Below, one piece after another: positions 55,983 through 63,836 of a stretch of DNA of 64,000 nucleotides; positions within the stretch are counted from its first letter, which is position 1, and each line of letters begins with the position of its first letter. The DNA is taken from contig NZ_CP073720.1 of the NCBI RefSeq assembly GCF_025137375.1, positions 3,806,501-3,870,500 of the forward strand, written 5' to 3'. The DNA comes from Dactylosporangium fulvum. Lineage in GTDB: Bacteria; Actinomycetota; Actinomycetes; Mycobacteriales; Micromonosporaceae. The notes below the pieces were generated by a model. That model saw nothing but the letters and a program-made list of their open reading frames with translations. It was not told where the DNA came from and ran no database searches. The translations under genes were made by a program, and so were the position numbers.

Positions 55983-56992
55983 GCGCGGCCCGGGACGGCA
56001 GCCGTCCCGCCGTCACGCCGCCGGTCCGCTTCGGCGTGCTCGGCTGCGCCGACATCGCTCGCCGCAACGGGATTCCGGCGCTCGTCGCCGACCCGGCGGT
56101 CCGGCTGGTCGCGGTGAGCAGCCGCAGCGCGGACAAGGCCCGCGCGTTCGCCGACCGCTTCGGCTGCGCCGCCGTGACCGGCTACGAGCGGCTGCTCGAG
56201 CGCGACGACATCGACGCCGTGTACGTCCCGCTGCCACCGGCGCTGCACCACGAGTGGATCGGCCGGGCACTCGCCACCGGGCGGCACGTCCTCGCCGAGA
56301 AGCCACTGGCGGTGTCGCTGCGCGAGGTCACCGGGCTGACCCGCGCCGCCGCGGACGCCGGGCTGGTGCTGATGGAGAACTTCGCGTTTCTGCACCACGC
56401 ACAGCACGCGCGGGTGCGGCGGATGCTGGCCGACGGCGCCATCGGCGAGCTGCGCCACCTGACGGCCGAGTTCGGCTTCCCGCCGGTGCACGCCGCCGAC
56501 ATCCGGTACCGCCCGGAGCTCGGTGGTGGGGCACTGCTGGACGCCGGGGTCTACCCGATCCGGGCCGCCGCGCACTATCTGGGCCCCGACGTGCGGGTGC
56601 TGGGCGCACACCGCCGCATGGACCCGGGCTCGGGCGTCGACGTCGGCGGCGCGGCACTGGTCGCGTCCGCCGACGGCGTGAGCGGCCACCTGACGTTCGG
56701 CTTCGACCGCTCGTACCGCAACAGCTACACCCTCTGGGGCAGCAGCGGGCTGCTGACGGTGCAGCGGGCCTTCAGCGCCCCGCCGTCGTTGCGACCGGTC
56801 GTCCGGGTCGAACGACAGGACCACGTCGAGGAGTTCACGATGCCCGCGGACAACCACTTCGCCCGCATCGTGGCGGCCTTCGTCGCCGCCGTGACCGGGC
56901 AGACGCCACATGACCAGGGGCGGGCCGCGATCGAGCAGCAGGCAGCGCTGCTCGACGCGGTGCTGCGCCACACCGACCGGACCGAGGGATGA
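55961..56992 (+). CDS. NDP-hexose 3-ketoreductase (Gfo/Idh/MocA family)
   Basis: The 343-residue enzyme has a Rossmann start FGVLGCADIARRNGIPALV, the EKP motif in HVLAEKPLAVSLREV with its catalytic-site Lys, and ENFAFLHHAQHARV in the substrate domain. It is of the UrdT/TylC1 type that reduces the 3-keto group left by the 2,3-dehydratase to give a 2,6-dideoxy-4-ketohexose. The ATG at 55961 overlaps the previous gene by 22 bp; GTG 55979 (GTGA overlap) is an equally likely start and gives 337 residues. Confidence 0.9.
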   Translation: MHADTVVSAARDGSRPAVTPPVRFGVLGCADIARRNGIPALVADPAVRLVAVSSRSADKARAFADRFGCAAVTGYERLLERDDIDAVYVPLPPALHHEWIGRALATGRHVLAEKPLAVSLREVTGLTRAAADAGLVLMENFAFLHHAQHARVRRMLADGAIGELRHLTAEFGFPPVHAADIRYRPELGGGALLDAGVYPIRAAAHYLGPDVRVLGAHRRMDPGSGVDVGGAALVASADGVSGHLTFGFDRSYRNSYTLWGSSGLLTVQRAFSAPPSLRPVVRVERQDHVEEFTMPADNHFARIVAAFVAAVTGQTPHDQGRAAIEQQAALLDAVLRHTDRTEG

Positions 56993-56995
56993 CGG

Positions 56996-57745
56996 GTGGA
57001 GATCATCGGCAGGGGCTTCCTTTTCCGCGGCCTGTCACCACTGGCCCACAAGCACGCCGACGTCGTCGTGCTGGCAGCCGGCGTGTCCAGCACCAACTGT
57101 CGCTCCGAGGACGACTTCCGGCGCGAGGCCGAGCTGGTGTACGACACCGCCCGGCGCTGCCGTGCCGACGGCCGCCGGCTGCTGTTCTTCTCCAGCGCCG
57201 CGGTCGAGGTCTACGCCGCTCCGGGCGCGTCCGGCCACGAGGACGGGCCGGTGTACCCGCTGTCTCCGTACGGCCGGCACAAGGTGGCCATGGAGCGCGT
57301 GCTGGCGTTGTCCGGCGCCGACCACCTGATCCTGCGCTCCACCTACGTGGTGGGTCCCAACCAGCGGGCCCACCAGCTGCTGCCCGGCATCGTCAGGCAG
57401 CTGCGCTCCGGGGTCGTCGACGTCTACCGGGGTGCGACCCGCGACCTCATCGCCGTGGACGACCTCATGCGCGTCGTGGACAGCCTGCTGGACAAGGGCG
57501 TCGTCGGCACCGTGGTCAACGTCGGCTGCGGCTGGTCGACGCCGGCCACGGACATCGTCGCCCACCTGGAGCTGCGGCTGGGAACGTCGGCGCGGTGGCG
57601 GTGGATCGACCAGCGGGCCAACCACCGCTACCGCATCGACACCGGCCGGCTGATGAGCCTGGTACCCGACGCCGCCTATTTCGGGTTCGGGCCGGAGTAC
57701 TACCGCTCCGTCATCGACCGGTATCTCGAGCACTACCAGCACTGA
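56996..57745 (+). CDS. Short NAD-dependent epimerase/dehydratase family; probable NDP-hexose 4-ketoreductase
   Basis: The 249-residue extended SDR lacks a full glycine-rich start; it begins MEIIGRGFLFRGLSPLAH. It has VVLAAGVSSTNC, LFFSSAAVEVY, the catalytic SPYGRHKVAMERV (YxxxK) and ILRSTYVVGPNQRAHQLLP. The short form with this N-terminus is like the UrdR/LanR-type 4-ketoreductases of angucycline clusters. It would complete a 2,6-dideoxyhexose after the two genes upstream. GTG 56996 lies 3 bp after the previous stop. Its 3' end overlaps the O-methyltransferase gene by 35 bp. Confidence 0.82.
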   Translation: MEIIGRGFLFRGLSPLAHKHADVVVLAAGVSSTNCRSEDDFRREAELVYDTARRCRADGRRLLFFSSAAVEVYAAPGASGHEDGPVYPLSPYGRHKVAMERVLALSGADHLILRSTYVVGPNQRAHQLLPGIVRQLRSGVVDVYRGATRDLIAVDDLMRVVDSLLDKGVVGTVVNVGCGWSTPATDIVAHLELRLGTSARWRWIDQRANHRYRIDTGRLMSLVPDAAYFGFGPEYYRSVIDRYLEHYQH

Positions 57746-58772
57746 CCGGCCGGTGGTCGGGTCGGCGGGCCCGCAGGACGAGGCTCGAGGCGCCGATCGG
57801 GTGCTGCCGGACGTCGACGAATCCGGCTTCGCGCAGCCACTCCGTGCACTCCTGCGGTGTGTACTCCGACCCGCCCGCCGACCAGACCCGCATGTCGATG
57901 CTCACCAACGCGTTGCCGAACGCCGGCCGCTCGTCCTCGACCATCGCGTCGTAGATCAGCACCTGCCCGCCCGGCCGCAGGGCCGCGAACGCCTTGCCCA
58001 CCAGCATCCGGCGCACGGGGTCCGGCCAGTTGTGCAGCACGTGCCCGACGATCACGACGTCGGCACCGGCCGGGAGGTCGTCGGTGAAGAAGTCGCCGGC
58101 GTGGAAGCGGACCCGCCCGCCCAGCCCGAGCGCCTCGACGTGACGCCGGCACGGCTCGGCCAGCTCCGGCAGGTCGAAGACGGTCGCCCGCAGCCGTGGG
58201 TGCCGGCCGGCGAGGATCGCCGAGAGGTTGCCGCGCGCGCCGCCGACCTCCAGCACCTCGTCCACCCCGGACCAGTCCAGCTCGCCGCTGAGCTGGTGGC
58301 CGTGCGGGGTGTTGATGACGTCCATCGCCTCCAGGAACGCCGTCCGGCCGGTCTCGTCGGCGTACAGCGGGCGGTACGGGTCGGCCGACGCCGGCCCGCC
58401 GCCGGGACGCAGCCGCTCGATCAGCAGGTCCCAGGCCGGGTTGAGCTGGCGGTCGAGGAAGTCCAGGAAGCCGCCGATGTAGTGCGGCCCGTTCGTGTCG
58501 AGGTAGCGCGTCGCCACCGGGGTGGTCCGGTAGCGGCCCGTGCCGTCGCGCTCCAGCAGCCCCAGCCCGACCAACGCGTGGGCCAGGTCCCGCGTCGCCC
58601 CGGCGTCCAGCGCGAGCCGGTCGGCCAGTTCGTGGCTGGTCATCGGCCGCGCCGACAGCAGCGTGAACAGGTCCAGCTCCCGCGCGACGGACAGCAGCCG
58701 GGCCGTGCGGTGGCCGCTGGCGATGTGCAGGACCGGCTGCGGTGTCGGGCCGTCGTACTTCTCGTGTGGCAT
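57711..58772 (-). CDS. SAM-dependent O-methyltransferase (DnrK/small-molecule type)
   Basis: The 353-residue enzyme has an N-terminal dimerisation winged helix (about 15-90, LFTLLSARPMTSHELADRL) and a Rossmann SAM domain. The latter carries DEVLEVGGARGNLSAIL (motif I, with GGARG where GGGxG is usual), FDLPELAEPCRRHVEALG and GHVLHNWPDPVRRML. These are the features of plant-like type O-methyltransferases and of anthracycline DnrK relatives. AGGAGG 4 nt before ATG 58772 is strong. It is divergent from the short PPOX-hydroxylase-amide-synthetase operon. The acceptor may be the aglycone or the sugar. Confidence 0.88.
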   Translation of the reverse strand: MPHEKYDGPTPQPVLHIASGHRTARLLSVARELDLFTLLSARPMTSHELADRLALDAGATRDLAHALVGLGLLERDGTGRYRTTPVATRYLDTNGPHYIGGFLDFLDRQLNPAWDLLIERLRPGGGPASADPYRPLYADETGRTAFLEAMDVINTPHGHQLSGELDWSGVDEVLEVGGARGNLSAILAGRHPRLRATVFDLPELAEPCRRHVEALGLGGRVRFHAGDFFTDDLPAGADVVIVGHVLHNWPDPVRRMLVGKAFAALRPGGQVLIYDAMVEDERPAFGNALVSIDMRVWSAGGSEYTPQECTEWLREAGFVDVRQHPIGASSLVLRARRPDHRPVSAGSARDTGR

Positions 58773-58828
58773 CTCGCCTCCTCTTGGAGTTGTCGTTGTG
58801 ACGCTAGGAGCGGCCTCTGGAGCCGTTT

Positions 58829-58860
58829 TCGAGTTTGGCTCGGCCGGGGCGGACCATCCT
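58829..58860 (+). promoter_or_regulatory. SARP-like direct repeat and -10
   Basis: TCGAGTT (58829-58835) and TCGGCCG (58840-58846) have an 11-bp period. Eight bp after the second, CATCCT (58855-58860) could be the -10. It lies 72 bp before the ATG at 58933, in the 160-bp divergent gap. The second heptamer is the weakest of the six in the window. Confidence 0.45.
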
Positions 58861-58932
58861 GTGTCGGCTCGTTGCCGACGGGTCGCAGGCAGTCCGCCTG
58901 CGCCGTCGCGGGAAACCGATCGGAGGGCGCGC

Positions 58933-59178
58933 ATGGTGTTCACCGCAGGCGAGTTGGCGTACCTGGCGTCGCAGCGGCTCGGCCGGCTGGCGACCATCGG
59001 CCCTTCCGGGCCGCGGAACAACCCCGTCGGGTACGCGTACAACGCCGCCGAACAGTCCATCGACATCTTCGGCTGGGAGATGGCCGGCAGCCGCAAGTAC
59101 CGCAACATCCAACGCGACGGGCGTGTCGTGGGTGTCCAGACGCGCAACGTGCCGATCGCCCTCGAGGTGCGGCGGTGA
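58933..59178 (+). CDS. Truncated PPOX-fold (F420-binding) protein
   Basis: Only 81 residues are coded; typical relatives have about 130. It starts MVFTAGELAYLASQRLGRLA, continues NNPVGYAYNAAEQSIDIFGW and SRKYRNIQRDGRVVGV, then ends with RNVPIALEVRR instead of the second half of the split barrel. Its stop overlaps the next gene as GTGA. It may be a half-domain that needs a partner, or a decayed gene kept as a leader for the hydroxylase. The coupling argues for continued translation. GGAGG precedes the ATG. Confidence 0.7.
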   Translation: MVFTAGELAYLASQRLGRLATIGPSGPRNNPVGYAYNAAEQSIDIFGWEMAGSRKYRNIQRDGRVVGVQTRNVPIALEVRR

Positions 59179-60785
59179 GCGCCGCGGCGCCGCCCGTCGT
59201 CATCGTCGGCGGCGGGCTGGTTGGGTTGTCCACCGCGCTGTTCCTGTCCTGGCACGGCGTGCCCTGCCTGCTTGTGGAGCAGCGGCCGGACACCTCACCG
59301 CATCCGCGCGCCCGAGGCATCAACCCCCGGACCATGGAGCTGCTGCGCGCGGTCGGCATCGAGGACCGGGTGCGCGCGACGCCGTCGGCCCGAGCGCTGG
59401 CCGACAACAGCGGCATGATCGCCATGCAGAGCCTCGCCGGCCGGCAGCTCGGGGAGCTGCGGGAGCGGTACGTGATGGACGTGCGCACCGACCTGTCGGA
59501 GCGCACGCCGTCGCCGTGGTGCCTGTGCCATCAGGGTGAGCTGGAGCCGCTGCTCCGCGACCGGGCACGTGAGCTCGGCGCGCGGCTGCGCTTCGACACC
59601 CGGCTGGAGGGGTTCGACGCCGACGACGACGGGGTCACCGTGCGGCTGCGCGGTCCGGACGGCTCCGTCGAGCAGCTGCGTACCCGGTACCTGGTCGGTG
59701 CGGACGGGCCCGGCAGCGGCGTGCGCGGGGCGCTCGGGATCGACGTGGACGGCCCGGGCGCCCTGGGACACTTCCTCAACATCCGCTTCGAGGCCGACCT
59801 CAAGGCCGAGCTGGGCGAGCGCCGGTTCGTCATGGCGTACACGTTCGCGCCGTTCCGCAGTGGACTGATCCCGCTCGACAACAACCGGGACTGGCTGCTG
59901 CACGTGCTGATCGACCCGGACCGCGAGCCGGCCGGTGCCTTCGACGAGCGGCGCTGCCTGGAGCTGGTCCGCACGGTGGCCGGCGTGCCCGATCTCGACG
60001 TCACGGTGCGCGGCGCGGTCCCGTGGCAGTCCAGTGCCTGGACGGCGGCCTCGTACGGGCGCGGCCGCGTGTTCCTGGTCGGCGACGCGGCTCATGTCAT
60101 GCCGCCCAGCGGCGCGTTCGGCTCCAACACCGGTGTGCAGGACGCGCACAACCTCGCCTGGAAGCTCGCCGCCGTCCTCGACGGCCGGGGCGGGCCGGCC
60201 CTGCTGGACACGTACGACGCCGAGCGCCGGCCGGTCGCCGCCGCCGTCATGGTCCAGGCCGTGCTGCGCTCGCGGGACCGGCCGCGGATGGCGCAGGAGG
60301 ATCCGGGGCCTGTGCACCCGGACATCGTGCCGGACGACGTGGTCTGGTTCGGCGCTCGCTACGACTCGCCGGTGATCTGCCCCGACGGGGGCCGTGGCGG
60401 CGGTTGGGTGCGCGACCCGCGCGGCGAGCCCGGCACCCGCGCACCACACGTGCCGCTGGACCGCGCCGGCGTGCGCTTGTCCACCTTGGATCTGTTCGGT
60501 CCGCACGTCACCGTGCTGACCGGCGAGCACGGCGACGCCTGGGCGGCCGCCGGGCAGGGGCTCGGGCTGGTCGTGCACCGCATCGGCACCGCCCTCGACG
60601 GTACCGCCCTCGGTGACACCGGGGGGCGCTTCGCCGACGCGTACGGCGTCGGCCCGGACGGTGCCGTCCTGGTGCGCCCGGACGGCGTCGTGGCCTGGCG
60701 CAGCGCCGGTGCCGTGGAAGACGCGCCGGCGGTCCTCGCCGCGGCGCTGGCGACCGCGCTCGGCCGGCGCGGCGACGACGAGTGA
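59175..60785 (+). CDS. FAD-dependent aromatic polyketide hydroxylase
   Basis: The 536-residue group A flavin monooxygenase has VVIVGGGLVGLSTALFLSWH (about 9-28), ARGINPRTMELLRAVGI, YLVGADGPGSGVR (DG motif) and VFLVGDAAHVMPPSGAFGSN (GD motif), then a C-terminal thioredoxin-like domain. It differs from the 51.3-kb enzyme, so two separate oxygenations are likely. It starts at GTG 59175, overlapping the stop of the short PPOX gene by 4 bp, and ends 9 bp before the amide-synthetase gene. Confidence 0.88.
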   Translation: MSAAAPPVVIVGGGLVGLSTALFLSWHGVPCLLVEQRPDTSPHPRARGINPRTMELLRAVGIEDRVRATPSARALADNSGMIAMQSLAGRQLGELRERYVMDVRTDLSERTPSPWCLCHQGELEPLLRDRARELGARLRFDTRLEGFDADDDGVTVRLRGPDGSVEQLRTRYLVGADGPGSGVRGALGIDVDGPGALGHFLNIRFEADLKAELGERRFVMAYTFAPFRSGLIPLDNNRDWLLHVLIDPDREPAGAFDERRCLELVRTVAGVPDLDVTVRGAVPWQSSAWTAASYGRGRVFLVGDAAHVMPPSGAFGSNTGVQDAHNLAWKLAAVLDGRGGPALLDTYDAERRPVAAAVMVQAVLRSRDRPRMAQEDPGPVHPDIVPDDVVWFGARYDSPVICPDGGRGGGWVRDPRGEPGTRAPHVPLDRAGVRLSTLDLFGPHVTVLTGEHGDAWAAAGQGLGLVVHRIGTALDGTALGDTGGRFADAYGVGPDGAVLVRPDGVVAWRSAGAVEDAPAVLAAALATALGRRGDDE

Positions 60786-60794
60786 GGGAGTGTC

Positions 60795-62648
60795 ATGTCA
60801 GCAGTCACCGGGTGGGTCGACTTCCAGCGCGACCTGCACCGCGAACGCGACACGATCCTGGCCATGACCGCCGCGATGGCGTGCCGTGGCCCGGACGGTG
60901 AGGACGTCTGGGCCGGTCGGCACGCCGCGCTCGGGCACCGCCGGCTCGCCGTGTTCGACCTCGACAACGGCCGGCAGCCGGTCGCCGTCGAGCGCGACGG
61001 ACGGACCGTGGCGGTCGGCGCGCACAGCGGCTCCCTGCTCAACCACGCCGAGCTGCGCCGTGAGCTGGCCGCCCGGGGCCACCGCTTCCGCGGCGGGGGC
61101 GACACCGAGGTGCTCGTCCACGCCTACCTGGAGTGGGGCGGCGGGTGTGCCCAACGGCTCGAGGGCACCTTCGCCGGCGCCGTGTGGGACGAGGGGGCCG
61201 GAGAGCTGTGGCTCGTGCGGGACCGGCTGGGCGTCGAGCCGATGTTCTACTACCCGACGCGGTCCGGCCTGCTCTTCGGCTCCGAGGCCAAGGCCATCCT
61301 CGCGCACGCGCAGGCCGAGTCCGTCGTGGACGCCGACGGACTGCGCGAGATCTTCACGTACGCCGGGACGCCCCACATGGCGTTCTTCGCCGGCATGCAC
61401 CGGCTGCGGGCCGGTCACACGCTGCGCTTCGGCCGCTCCGGCATCTCCACCGCGGCGTACTGGCGGGTCGAGGCGGCCGAACACACCGACGGGCTCGAGG
61501 CCACCATTGACACGATCCGCGGCCTGCTCGAGGAGAGCATCGAGCGCAACCTGATCTCGGACGTGCCGGTGTCGACGTTGCTGTCCGGTGGCCTGGACTC
61601 CAGCGGCGTGGCCGCGCTGACCAACCGCGCGCTGCGCCGCCGCGGCGAGCGGGTCCGCACGTTCACGCTGGACTTCGAGCGGCACGACAAGAACTTCGCA
61701 CCGACCGACACGCGGTCCACCACGGACACGCCCTACGCCACGGAGGTGGCCGCGCACCTCGGCTCCGACCACCACCGCATCGTCGTGGAGCCGGGGGAGC
61801 TGGTCGACCCGGTGGTTCGTCACGCGGTGCTGCGCGCCAAGGACTTCCCGACGCCGCTCGGTGACATGAACACGTCGCTGTACCTGCTGGCGCGGGGCGT
61901 GCGCGAGCACGCCCGGGTCACGATGACCGGCGAGGCCGCCGACTCGCTGTTCCACGGCGTGGCCTGGAACCGTGACCCGGTCGAGTCGACGATGCAGACC
62001 TTCCCGTGGGTGGCCCGGGGCGTGGTCCGCGACGACGCCAACGGCCTCGGGTGCGGCCTGTTCGACCCGGGGTTGCTGGAGACCCTGGCGCCGCTGGACT
62101 ACGCCGCCCAGCGGTACCGCGAGTCGTGCGCACAGGCCCCGCACCTGCCGGGCACGTCCGCGCACGAGCGGCACATGCGCGAGCTGTGCTGGGTGCACGT
62201 CAGCAACTTCATGGAGAACCAGAACGCGCACACCGAACGGCTGTTCAAGGCTGTCGGCGTGGAGGTGCGCATGCCGTACTGCGACCACCGGATCGTGCAG
62301 TACGCGTACAACCTGCCCTGGGCGTTGCAGAACTTCGACGGGCGGGAGAAGGGGCTGCTGCGCCGCGCGCTGAGCGACGTGCTGCCACGGCGGGTGCTCG
62401 AACGGCGCAAGACGCCGTACCCGGTGACCGTCGACCCCGTCTACGAGGCGGCGCTGCGCGGCGAGTTCGAACGGCTGCTCGACGACCAGTCCGCGCCGTT
62501 GCGCCCGTTGCTCGACGTCAAGGCGGCTCGGGCGGTGCTGGCCGACCCCGCCGGCGTGCGGGGCAGCTGGGCCAGGCGGGCCAACTTGGAGCTGCCGTTG
62601 CAGCTCAACGCGTGGCTGCGCGGCTACGGCGTGCGTCTGGCGCTGTAG
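60795..62648 (+). CDS. Asparagine-synthetase-like amide synthetase with degenerate glutaminase site
   Basis: The 617-residue protein has the AsnB layout: N-terminal Ntn glutaminase domain (about 2-205) and ATP-pyrophosphatase synthetase domain with SGGLDSSGVAAL (about 264-275). The usual start Met-Cys-Gly-Ile, with Cys2 as nucleophile, is here MSAVTGWVDF, and the oxyanion-hole Asn-Gly-Glu is replaced by Ser-Gly-Ser (78-80, AHSGSLLNHAELR). Arg49-like and the GGDTEVLVHAYLEWG region remain. It should therefore activate a carboxylate with ATP but not hydrolyse glutamine, using ammonia or an amine instead. FdmV and PdmN (fredericamycin, pradimicin) are known AsnB-like amide synthetases in aromatic polyketide pathways. 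ATG 60795 follows GAGGGAG. It is the last gene of its operon. Confidence 0.9.
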   Translation: MSAVTGWVDFQRDLHRERDTILAMTAAMACRGPDGEDVWAGRHAALGHRRLAVFDLDNGRQPVAVERDGRTVAVGAHSGSLLNHAELRRELAARGHRFRGGGDTEVLVHAYLEWGGGCAQRLEGTFAGAVWDEGAGELWLVRDRLGVEPMFYYPTRSGLLFGSEAKAILAHAQAESVVDADGLREIFTYAGTPHMAFFAGMHRLRAGHTLRFGRSGISTAAYWRVEAAEHTDGLEATIDTIRGLLEESIERNLISDVPVSTLLSGGLDSSGVAALTNRALRRRGERVRTFTLDFERHDKNFAPTDTRSTTDTPYATEVAAHLGSDHHRIVVEPGELVDPVVRHAVLRAKDFPTPLGDMNTSLYLLARGVREHARVTMTGEAADSLFHGVAWNRDPVESTMQTFPWVARGVVRDDANGLGCGLFDPGLLETLAPLDYAAQRYRESCAQAPHLPGTSAHERHMRELCWVHVSNFMENQNAHTERLFKAVGVEVRMPYCDHRIVQYAYNLPWALQNFDGREKGLLRRALSDVLPRRVLERRKTPYPVTVDPVYEAALRGEFERLLDDQSAPLRPLLDVKAARAVLADPAGVRGSWARRANLELPLQLNAWLRGYGVRLAL

Positions 62649-62653
62649 CCGGG

Positions 62654-62691
62654 TTCCCGGGTGCGGACCGCGACGCGGCCGCACCCGGGAA
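62654..62691. terminator. Perfect 13-bp bidirectional hairpin
   Basis: Arms 62654-62666 and 62679-62691 with a 12-nt loop lie between the convergent amide-synthetase and amidohydrolase genes (stops at 62648 and 62694). It serves both transcripts. Confidence 0.8.
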
Positions 62692-62693
62692 GG

Positions 62694-63674
62694 TCAGCGC
62701 TTCGCCAGTCGCGGCAGCAGTCGCAGCGCGTTGTCCCGCAGGGTGGCCGCACCGGTGCCGAGGAACAGCGGATCCGCGAGCCGGTCCGCGAGCGCCGTCA
62801 CCGCGTGCTCCGGCACGAACGGATAGTCGGAGCCCAGCACGATCTGCTCGACGCCGGCCAGGTCGCGCACCAGCCGCAGGCCGTAACCGGCACCGCAGCT
62901 GGCGGTGTCGTAGTACAACCGGCGCAGGTAGGCCGTGACGCCCGCCGGTGCGCGCTGCGCGGCGCCGGGCAGCTCCCGCCACACGTTGTTGATCCGGTTG
63001 ACGATGAACGGCGCCGCACCGCCCGCGTGCGCCACGATCAGCCGCAGGCCGTCGTGGCGCTCGAGGGTGCCGCGCAGGATCAGGTCGGTCAGCGTCCTCG
63101 TCGTGTCGAACGGGAACTCGGCGAACCAACCGGGAAGGCCCAGGCTCGGTGCCGGATCCACGACCGGCTCGACCGGGTGCAGGTAGACCACGGCCTCCCG
63201 CCGGCCGAGCTCGGCGAACACCGGTTCGAACTCCGGGTCACCGAGGTACCGCCCGGCCACGTTGGTCAGCAGGCCCACCCCGTCCAGGCCGAGGTCGTCG
63301 TAGACGCGGGCGATCTCGGCGAGCGATGCCGGCACGTCCGGCAGCGGCAGCGCGCCGAAACCGCCCAACCGGCCCGGGTGCCGCGCGCACAGCTCGGCCA
63401 GGTAGTCGTTGCAACGCGCGGCCAGCTCCGCCGACCCGGCCGGATCGCCGAGTTGTACGCCCGGTGGTGCCAGCGACAGCACCGCGGTCTCGATGCCACG
63501 CCGGTCGAGCATGCTCAGGCAGTCCGCCTCCGACCAGTCCGGCAGCGGCGCGCCGCCGGACGCGGCGCGTCCGGCCCGGTGCAGCGCCGCCACGTAGAAG
63601 TCCGGGAAGTAGTGCTGGTGCACGTCGATGTGGCCGGGAACGGTGCCGGCCCGGTCCGCGTGCGGTGCGGCCAT
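62694..63674 (-). CDS. ACMSD-family amidohydrolase (probable metal-dependent decarboxylase)
   Basis: The 326-residue TIM-barrel enzyme has the metal ligands of the family in order: HIDVHQHYFPDF (HxH), VVYLHPVEP (His), LIVAHAGGAAPF (His) and IVLGSDYPFVPEH (Asp). Members (ACMSD, gamma-resorcylate decarboxylase) remove CO2 from aromatic or alpha,beta-unsaturated acids without a redox cofactor. In this cluster it could decarboxylate the polyketide. ATG 63674 was chosen, with AAAGGGGG 7-8 nt upstream. It is divergent from the cut secreted-protein gene. Confidence 0.85.
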   Translation of the reverse strand: MAAPHADRAGTVPGHIDVHQHYFPDFYVAALHRAGRAASGGAPLPDWSEADCLSMLDRRGIETAVLSLAPPGVQLGDPAGSAELAARCNDYLAELCARHPGRLGGFGALPLPDVPASLAEIARVYDDLGLDGVGLLTNVAGRYLGDPEFEPVFAELGRREAVVYLHPVEPVVDPAPSLGLPGWFAEFPFDTTRTLTDLILRGTLERHDGLRLIVAHAGGAAPFIVNRINNVWRELPGAAQRAPAGVTAYLRRLYYDTASCGAGYGLRLVRDLAGVEQIVLGSDYPFVPEHAVTALADRLADPLFLGTGAATLRDNALRLLPRLAKR

Positions 63675-63772
63675 GTGGTGCCCCCTTTCGTGGCCGTCAT
63701 CGTGGCGGTCGCGCATCGTGCCGCGCTGGTGCCGTGCGCACCGCCGCGGCCAGTGCCGCGCTGGTGCGGGGT

Positions 63773-63804
63773 TCGACCCCGCGTCGAGTCCCCGCCGCCA
63801 CGAT
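63773..63804 (+). promoter_or_regulatory. SARP-like direct repeat and -10
   Basis: TCGACCC (63773-63779) and TCGAGTC (63784-63790) have an 11-bp period; eight bp after the second, CACGAT (63799-63804) could be the -10. It lies 32 bp before the ATG at 63837. The layout repeats that at 53544-53575. Confidence 0.55.
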
Positions 63805-63836
63805 GAGGCCATCCGTGGCAAGGGGATGGAGGACGC

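Noticed and set aside
58773..58828. A SARP-like repeat on the minus strand for the O-methyltransferase gene
   Set aside because: A TCGAAAA heptamer is followed 11 bp later by TCCAGAG, which is too weak compared with the plus-strand sites.
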